A DNA stretch of 44,532 nucleotides from Planctomycetota bacterium (GTDB taxonomy: Bacteria > Planctomycetota > Phycisphaerae > Phycisphaerales > SM1A02): assembly GCA_022563315.1 (NCBI GenBank), contig JADFNO010000008.1, forward strand, positions 1 through 44,532. The letters are read 5' to 3'. Position 1 is the stretch's first letter. Each line of letters begins with the position of its first letter. Positions 39,912 to 44,532 of the stretch are shown here, piece after piece. The notes beneath the pieces were generated by a model. That model saw nothing but the letters and a program-made list of their open reading frames with translations. It was not told the DNA's origin and ran no database searches. Position numbers and translations under genes: made by a program.

Positions 39912-41630
39912 TTGAGCCCGTCGCTCAGTCACGCAGTTGGATGCTGCCTGGTAATTCTTTGGACGATCAGCGGGTGCGGCAAATCGAAACCGCCGCCGCC
40001 GCCGGCTCCGCCCCAGGCTACGTCACAGGATGTGCCGTGGTTTACGGAGATTTCACAGCAGGTGGGACTGGACTTTCACCATGAATCGGGCGTTGATGAT
40101 AGCTACTTCATGCCTCAGATCGTCGGCTCAGGTGCTGCGTTGTTTGACTACGACGCCGACGGAGATCTGGATATTTACCTTATCAACAGCGCGGATCGAC
40201 TTGGCAAGACGGTCCCCGCTCCGATCAATCGCCTCTATCGCCGGGAAGATGATGGAACGTACCGCGATGTCACCACGGCATCCGGCCTGGGCGATCCGGG
40301 CTTTGGCATGGGCGTGGCGATCGGCGACTACGACAACGACGGGTACCCGGATGTGTACCTGGCGAACTACGGCCCCGACGCGTTCTATCGTAACAACGGC
40401 GATGGATCGTTCACCGACGTTACAAGTCAGGTCGGCGTGAACAACAACGAATGGGCCTGTTCAGCAGCCTTTATTGATTACGACTTGGACGGCTACCTCG
40501 ATGTCTTCATCGTGAACTATCTGGATTACCCGGAGCCGAAAGTGTGCACCGATTCGGCAGGCCGGCCCGAATACTGCGGCCCCAGCGCCTCGCCGCCGGT
40601 GGCTGACGTGCTGTATCGCAACAATGGCGATGGCAGCTTTACCGATGTCAGTGCATCGACCGGCATCGGTGCGATCCGGGGCCGTGGGCTCGGTCTTATC
40701 TGCGAGGACTTCAATGATGACGGTTGGCCGGACGTTTATATCACCAACGACGGGGATGCGAATTTCCTATGGCTCAATAACGGTGATGGGACGTTCACCG
40801 AATCCGCGACGATCACCGGCGCCGCGTTCAATGCCTTCGGTGAGGCGGAGGCCAGCATGGGCGTGACCGCGGGCGATATCGACGACGACGGCGATCTGGA
40901 CTTGTTCATGACACACCTGCGCCGCGAGAGCAACACGATCTACAGAAATGACGGCGATGCGGGCTTCATGGATGTTACCGGCGCGTCGGGGCTCGGCACG
41001 CCGAGCATGAGATTCACAGGATTCGGAGCGGCGTTCGTCGATCTCGATCACGACGGTGACCTGGATCTGGTCGTTGCCAACGGTCGGGTGAAACGCGGTG
41101 TGCTGTATGACGGCGCTGATCCCCAATCCACTCTCCGCGATTACGCTGAGCCCAACTTGCTGTTCCTCAACGACGGTCAAGCCCGGTTCAGCGAGGCAGG
41201 TCATCTCGCCGGTGCCCTGGGTCAACGGATTGGCGTGAGCCGCGGCTTGGTGGTCGGCGACATCGACAATGACGGGGACCTGGACGTACTGATAACGAAT
41301 TGTAATGGACCGGTCCGGTTGTTTCGAAACGACGCCCCCAAGCAGGGACATTGGCTGATTGTCCGGGCGGTCGATCCCGCGCTGCGGCGCGATGCCTACG
41401 GGGCCCGGGTTGTGGTCACCGTCGGTGGCCGCAAGATCCACCGCACGATCAATCCCGGTTACAGCTACGCCTCAAGCTGCGATCCCCGCGCTCATTTCGG
41501 ACTGGGCAGCGCTGAGCGCGTCGAGGAGATTGTGATTCGTTGGCCGGACGGGACGATTGAGAGATTCGCCGGTCGTGGGGCGGATCAAATCGTTACCCTA
41601 AGCAAAAGCCTGAAGCTCGATCCGTCCTGA
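39912..41630 (+). CDS. CRTAC1 family lipoprotein (FG-GAP/VCBS repeats plus ASPIC/UnbV domain)
   Basis: 572 residues. A lipoprotein signal ends ILWTISGC (C22), followed by a Pro-rich spacer (KPPPPPAPPQ). The beta-propeller has many Asp-rich Ca-binding repeats, such as FDYDADGDLDIYLIN, IGDYDNDGYPDVYLANYG, CEDFNDDGWPDVYITND and AGDIDDDGDLDLFMTH. The C-terminal ASPIC/UnbV domain contains GARVVVTVGGRKIHRTINPG, HFGLGSAERVEEIVIRWPDG. Such proteins are abundant in planctomycetes and acidobacteria, on the cell surface or periplasmic face, with no assured function. The start is a TTG with GGAG 7 nt upstream. The TPR lipoprotein gene starts 10 bp after the stop, so the two form an operon. Confidence 0.9.
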   Translation: MSPSLSHAVGCCLVILWTISGCGKSKPPPPPAPPQATSQDVPWFTEISQQVGLDFHHESGVDDSYFMPQIVGSGAALFDYDADGDLDIYLINSADRLGKTVPAPINRLYRREDDGTYRDVTTASGLGDPGFGMGVAIGDYDNDGYPDVYLANYGPDAFYRNNGDGSFTDVTSQVGVNNNEWACSAAFIDYDLDGYLDVFIVNYLDYPEPKVCTDSAGRPEYCGPSASPPVADVLYRNNGDGSFTDVSASTGIGAIRGRGLGLICEDFNDDGWPDVYITNDGDANFLWLNNGDGTFTESATITGAAFNAFGEAEASMGVTAGDIDDDGDLDLFMTHLRRESNTIYRNDGDAGFMDVTGASGLGTPSMRFTGFGAAFVDLDHDGDLDLVVANGRVKRGVLYDGADPQSTLRDYAEPNLLFLNDGQARFSEAGHLAGALGQRIGVSRGLVVGDIDNDGDLDVLITNCNGPVRLFRNDAPKQGHWLIVRAVDPALRRDAYGARVVVTVGGRKIHRTINPGYSYASSCDPRAHFGLGSAERVEEIVIRWPDGTIERFAGRGADQIVTLSKSLKLDPS

Positions 41631-41640
41631 ACGAGGGAGC

Positions 41641-43464
41641 ATGGATACTGGGCCAACAACTCGACCGTACCGATGCACATTTTGGCGCGACCTGCTCTTG
41701 GTCTGCGCGTGGTGCGTTGTGCCGCTCGCGTGTTCCGGCGATGAGTCGGCTGAACTGGACCAGCCGGCCGAAGCCGTCGACTCGCCGGCTGTGATTCCAA
41801 CGCCCGATCTTCGGGACGCGGAAGCGCCGGTCATCGAGAAGATTACCAAGGCCCGCGAACAGGTCGTGCAGGACGTAGACTCAGGCGGCGCGTGGGGTCG
41901 GCTCGGGATTGTGCTGGATGCTCATGGCCTCTATGACGATGCGTTGCCATGTTACCAGCGAGCCGGCCAGCTTGACCCCACAGACCACCGCTGGCCGTAC
42001 CTGACCGCGGTCGTGCTTGCCGATGATGACCCGATGCAGGCGATCAGCCACTTTGAGCGGGCCATCGAGATCGAGCCTCGATCGAGCGCGATCCGACACA
42101 CCTTCGCCGACACGATGCTGCGGGGGGGGCGCTTACAGGAAGCTGAGGCACAGTACTTTGAGGCGCTCAAGCTCGATCCTGAAAACCGCAACGCGCTGCT
42201 GGGATTAGGCGAGCTGGCGGTGCGTGGGAACCGACTGGAAGAGGCGCTGGGGCGCTTCTCCCGAGCTCTGGAGCTCGAGCCGTACGACAGCGAGGTTCAC
42301 GAGAAGCTGGCGCGGCTGTATACGCGCATGGGTGATCCGGCCAAGGCTGAGCAGGAGGCGATGCTGGTGAAGGCCTTCCCCGAGAAAGCCCCGGTGCGTG
42401 ATCCGATTCGGGCAGAAGTTGCGGCCGAGGCCGTGAACTCGACTTCGGTGATCCGTCGGGGGTTGGCACATACTCGACACGGGCGAGATCGCGATGCGGA
42501 AGCGGCGTTCCGTCAGGTGCTTGAATCGCAGCCGGAGCATATCAAGGCCCTTTTGAATCTCGGCGCCATACTCGTCAGGCAGGGGCGAATTGCCGAGGCC
42601 ATTGAACAGCTTCGCACCGCGTTGTCGCTTGCCCAAGACAATGCCGAGGTACACAGCAACTTGGGCGTTGCCCTGGCGTATGACAAACAAGTGCCTCAAG
42701 CGCTGGAACATATCCAAACCGCCCTGCGGCTCGATCCCAACTACAACGAAGCCTATTACAATCTCGGATGGATTCTTGAAGCGCAGGGAAAAACTGATCA
42801 AGCTCAAGCTGCGTATCAGCGGGCGCTTGAACTCAATCCAGTGAATGTTCGGGCCCACAACAATCTCGGGAAGGTGCTGGCCTCGCGCGGGCAGCTCGAC
42901 GAGGCGGTGAAGCATTGGCGACACGCCGTTGCCTACAGCCGCGAGAACCCCGAGGCGCTATTCAACCTCGCGGTGGCGTTCATTCAACAGGAACGGTTCG
43001 GCGAGGCGGTCTCGCTTCTGGAGCGCGGCCTGCAACAAGACCCGCAGAACCTTCGCATGATGGCAGGCTTGGCGACGCTCCTGGCGACCTGTCCTGAGGC
43101 TTGGCATCGTGACGGCGACAAGGCGGTGCAGCTCGCGGAGCACCTGGTGCAGCGCAGCGAAGGCAAGCACATCCCGTCACTGAACCTTTTGGCGGCGGCA
43201 CAGGCCGAAGCCGGCGACTTCGATCGCGCGGTTGGGACCTCCCGACGGGCCCTGGAGCTCGCCCGAGCCTCGGGTCAGACCACACTGGAGCAGTTGATCC
43301 AGTCGCGTCTGCGGCTCTACCAAATCCGCAAGCCGTACCATCAGGAGCCTCCCGCACGCAATCCGGTCGCGCCTCAAGGCGGCCGGCCCCTGGAGGAATC
43401 AGGCGGTCCAGGATCGCTCGGGGACGACCGTGGAATCCGCGCAATAAAAACGCCGCGGAGATGA
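41641..43464 (+). CDS. Tetratricopeptide-repeat lipoprotein
   Basis: 607 residues. A hydrophobic N-terminus (DLLLVCAWCVVPLAC) ends at a likely lipidated Cys (C31), then an acidic Pro/Ala linker. From about residue 85 to 510 there are ten or more TPR units, such as AWGRLGIVLDAHGLYDDALP, ALLGLGELAVRGNRLEEALG, AEVHSNLGVALAYDKQVPQA and AYYNLGWILEAQGKTDQAQA. The tail is Gly/Pro/Arg-rich. TPRs bind partner proteins, and the partner is most likely the CRTAC1 lipoprotein encoded just upstream. GAGGGAGC directly precedes the ATG. The stop lies inside the terminator hairpin shared with the convergent PEP-CTERM-like gene. Confidence 0.92.
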   Translation: MDTGPTTRPYRCTFWRDLLLVCAWCVVPLACSGDESAELDQPAEAVDSPAVIPTPDLRDAEAPVIEKITKAREQVVQDVDSGGAWGRLGIVLDAHGLYDDALPCYQRAGQLDPTDHRWPYLTAVVLADDDPMQAISHFERAIEIEPRSSAIRHTFADTMLRGGRLQEAEAQYFEALKLDPENRNALLGLGELAVRGNRLEEALGRFSRALELEPYDSEVHEKLARLYTRMGDPAKAEQEAMLVKAFPEKAPVRDPIRAEVAAEAVNSTSVIRRGLAHTRHGRDRDAEAAFRQVLESQPEHIKALLNLGAILVRQGRIAEAIEQLRTALSLAQDNAEVHSNLGVALAYDKQVPQALEHIQTALRLDPNYNEAYYNLGWILEAQGKTDQAQAAYQRALELNPVNVRAHNNLGKVLASRGQLDEAVKHWRHAVAYSRENPEALFNLAVAFIQQERFGEAVSLLERGLQQDPQNLRMMAGLATLLATCPEAWHRDGDKAVQLAEHLVQRSEGKHIPSLNLLAAAQAEAGDFDRAVGTSRRALELARASGQTTLEQLIQSRLRLYQIRKPYHQEPPARNPVAPQGGRPLEESGGPGSLGDDRGIRAIKTPRR

Positions 43465-43477
43465 ACCTCCGCGGCGT
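43441..43477 (-). terminator. Rho-independent terminator of the PEP-CTERM-like gene
   Basis: The 11-bp stem ACGCCGCGGAG / CTCCGCGGCGT (43450-43460, 43467-43477) has a 6-nt loop. On the minus strand it is followed by TTTTTATTGC. On the plus strand only CGCTGTTTTG follows, weaker, so it works mainly for the minus-strand gene. It overlaps the last codons of the TPR gene. Confidence 0.8.
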
Positions 43478-43510
43478 GGTCGCTGTTTTGTTACAGCCGG
43501 AAATGTGGGC

Positions 43511-44239
43511 TCAGGCCCGACGACGACGTCTGGAAACCAAACCGGCCAGACCAAGCAGAGCCAACGCACCGGGTGCAGGCACCACCCAGTCGATCGTCGT
43601 ATTGGAAAGGTCCGCGGGCCCTAAGGGGTCATCAAAGAGCTCGCCAACGATGCTGAAGGCTCCGGAAACGGGAAGCAGAATCGTGCCGCCCTGTGCGCTG
43701 AGGTCGATCAGCTGCGTGGGGCTGCCGCTTCGGTCTGTCAGGCCGACGATCGTCTCTTCAAGGCTCGTGCCCTGGAGGAGGTCGCCGTAGGCGTACCGAA
43801 TGTGTCCGTTGCTAAACAGCGTCACGGTGAACGTGTTCAGAGCAGTGTTTGCACCAAATCGGGGAACGTTGGTGTAGATAACGCTCATCTCGCCCGGCAC
43901 GGTATCGACGTACAGGATTGAGCCAGCGACGTTCGGAGACAGGTCGGTCCACAGCGGAGCGATTGCCGGCCCACTGGAGTCGGATTCAAACTCGCCCAAC
44001 GACGGGCTGAAGTCGGTCTCTCCGGAGGTGAAGGCAAGAATGCCGTTGGAGCCGATCCAGATACTGGTGTAGCCCGTGCCATAGAAATCGAAACTGAACC
44101 CAATTGGTCGGTTGACGGAGCTGTCATCAAAGAGCGGACCGCCCATGTTGCTGGCCAGCTCTTCATCGGCCAGTGCCGTGGAGGCGAAACCGCTTGCCAG
44201 CAGCCCTCCCACCATAATCGATGCAAGAATCTTCCTCAT
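43511..44239 (-). CDS. Exported nidogen-like protein with PEP-CTERM-type sorting tail
   Basis: 242 residues. A signal peptide (RKILASIMVGGLLASGFAST, then ALA) is followed by a NIDO-like beta domain: IGFSFDFYGTGYTSIWIGSN, GILAFTSG, IAPLWTDLSP and SVIYTNVPRFGANTALNTFT. The C-terminus is VPAPGALALLGLAGLVSRRR with two further Arg, an exosortase sorting signal: a PAP variant of PEP, a membrane helix and an Arg cluster. It should be exported, cut and anchored or released at the surface by an exosortase encoded elsewhere. The ATG at 44239 has GGAG 11 nt upstream; a frame to 44518 adds 93 residues of no family and is rejected. The XrtA-type deacetylase at 2829-3695 fits this system. Confidence 0.88.
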   Translation of the reverse strand: MRKILASIMVGGLLASGFASTALADEELASNMGGPLFDDSSVNRPIGFSFDFYGTGYTSIWIGSNGILAFTSGETDFSPSLGEFESDSSGPAIAPLWTDLSPNVAGSILYVDTVPGEMSVIYTNVPRFGANTALNTFTVTLFSNGHIRYAYGDLLQGTSLEETIVGLTDRSGSPTQLIDLSAQGGTILLPVSGAFSIVGELFDDPLGPADLSNTTIDWVVPAPGALALLGLAGLVSRRRRRA

Positions 44240-44532
44240 AGTAGTGCTTACTCCTGTACTGTTGTTCTCAAGAACCTTGTCCTCTCCTCCTGACTCGGAT
44301 CGCGTATTCCGAGCCAAGCGCTCGCGCGTAAAAAAGAGGTCCAAATGTTGCCGTACACACGTACGGTTCAAATCCTCGGCCACACCTTTCGATGCAGACG
44401 ACGCCAAGACCAAGTCGCACGCCAGAGCGCCAACTCGGCTCGCTCTCTTTTGTTGGAGGAATTTCGACGCCAACCCGTGGGGGCCGGTCTCCTCCTCACG
44501 CACTCCCCGGTTGCACACACCCCGATCCGTGA
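44240..44532 (-). other. Long upstream region of the PEP-CTERM-like gene
   Basis: 293 bp with no recognised gene up to the window end. It holds the ribosome binding site (GGAG near 44251), a small inverted repeat GTTCT-ca-AGAAC (44264-44275) and CCGTAC-acac-GTACGG (44351-44366), which could be a regulator site. No good sigma-70 promoter was picked out. The minus-strand frame stays open to 44518, but its sequence is not protein-like. Confidence 0.4.

Noticed and set aside
44340-44385. tRNA-like GGTTCAAATCC segment
   Set aside because: The T-stem does not pair beyond two bases, and no anticodon or acceptor stem can be drawn around it.
44240-44518. N-terminal extension of the PEP-CTERM-like protein by 93 residues
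   Set aside because: The extension would precede an ideal signal peptide, and the internal ATG has its own ribosome binding site.

Overview
The window is GC-rich, densely coded and almost free of mobile genes. Several traits point to a planctomycete, most likely of the Phycisphaerae group. These are a secreted protein with a PEP-CTERM-like tail (PAPGALALLGLAGL then RRRRR), two membrane proteins ending in a CRxCxYDL...CPECG zinc ribbon, a futalosine-pathway menaquinone enzyme (MqnE), a very long FliD, and a CRTAC1/TPR lipoprotein pair. The taxon is inferred from gene content, not from a marker gene.

Layout. 1-6741 (minus): the 5' end of cysS, then a tightly overlapping exopolysaccharide cluster. 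Its order of transcription is GDP-mannose 3,5-epimerase, a family-4 glycosyltransferase, a methyltransferase, an XrtA/PEP-CTERM-type polysaccharide deacetylase, and three left-handed-beta-helix acetyltransferases, the middle one fused to a family-2 glycosyltransferase. 7038-11133 (minus): fliS, a giant fliD and a small unknown gene. 11372-12438: parB with a perfect parS site just upstream. 12727-14131 (plus): a soluble histidine kinase and a DciA-like gene. 14152-19036 (minus): a metallophosphoesterase, yidC, mnmE and a small membrane protein; yidC-mnmE with parA/parB nearby recalls the classical oriC neighbourhood. 19179-23593 (plus): lipoamide dehydrogenase, flavin reductase, methyltransferase and M16 peptidase. 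23603-27851: recO diverging from parA, then two tandem paralogous VanZ-like/zinc-ribbon membrane proteins. 27932-32486: murJ, a DUF4143-type ATPase and mqnE. 32708-35350: a large coiled-coil protein with a Wzz-like two-helix membrane module and a 390-bp internal tandem duplication. 35351-39845: hairpin elements, a small hypothetical, a secreted protein, nadC-birA, a YhhQ-type transporter and a HIT protein. 39912-44239: CRTAC1 and TPR lipoproteins, then the PEP-CTERM-like protein convergent with them across a shared terminator.

How the genes fit together. The EPS cluster, the XrtA-type deacetylase, the Wzz-like protein, MurJ and the PEP-CTERM-like protein form a cell-surface theme. ParA, ParB, parS, DciA, RecO, MnmE and YidC form a chromosome-maintenance and oriC-like theme. 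No tRNA, rRNA, CRISPR array, transposase or phage gene was seen. The less expected signals are in the non-coding DNA. Several palindromic and low-complexity intergenic repeats occur, one of them carried in frame inside mnmE. A recurring -10-like hexamer lies 6-9 nt upstream of start codons that lack a Shine-Dalgarno sequence, which suggests leaderless mRNAs.
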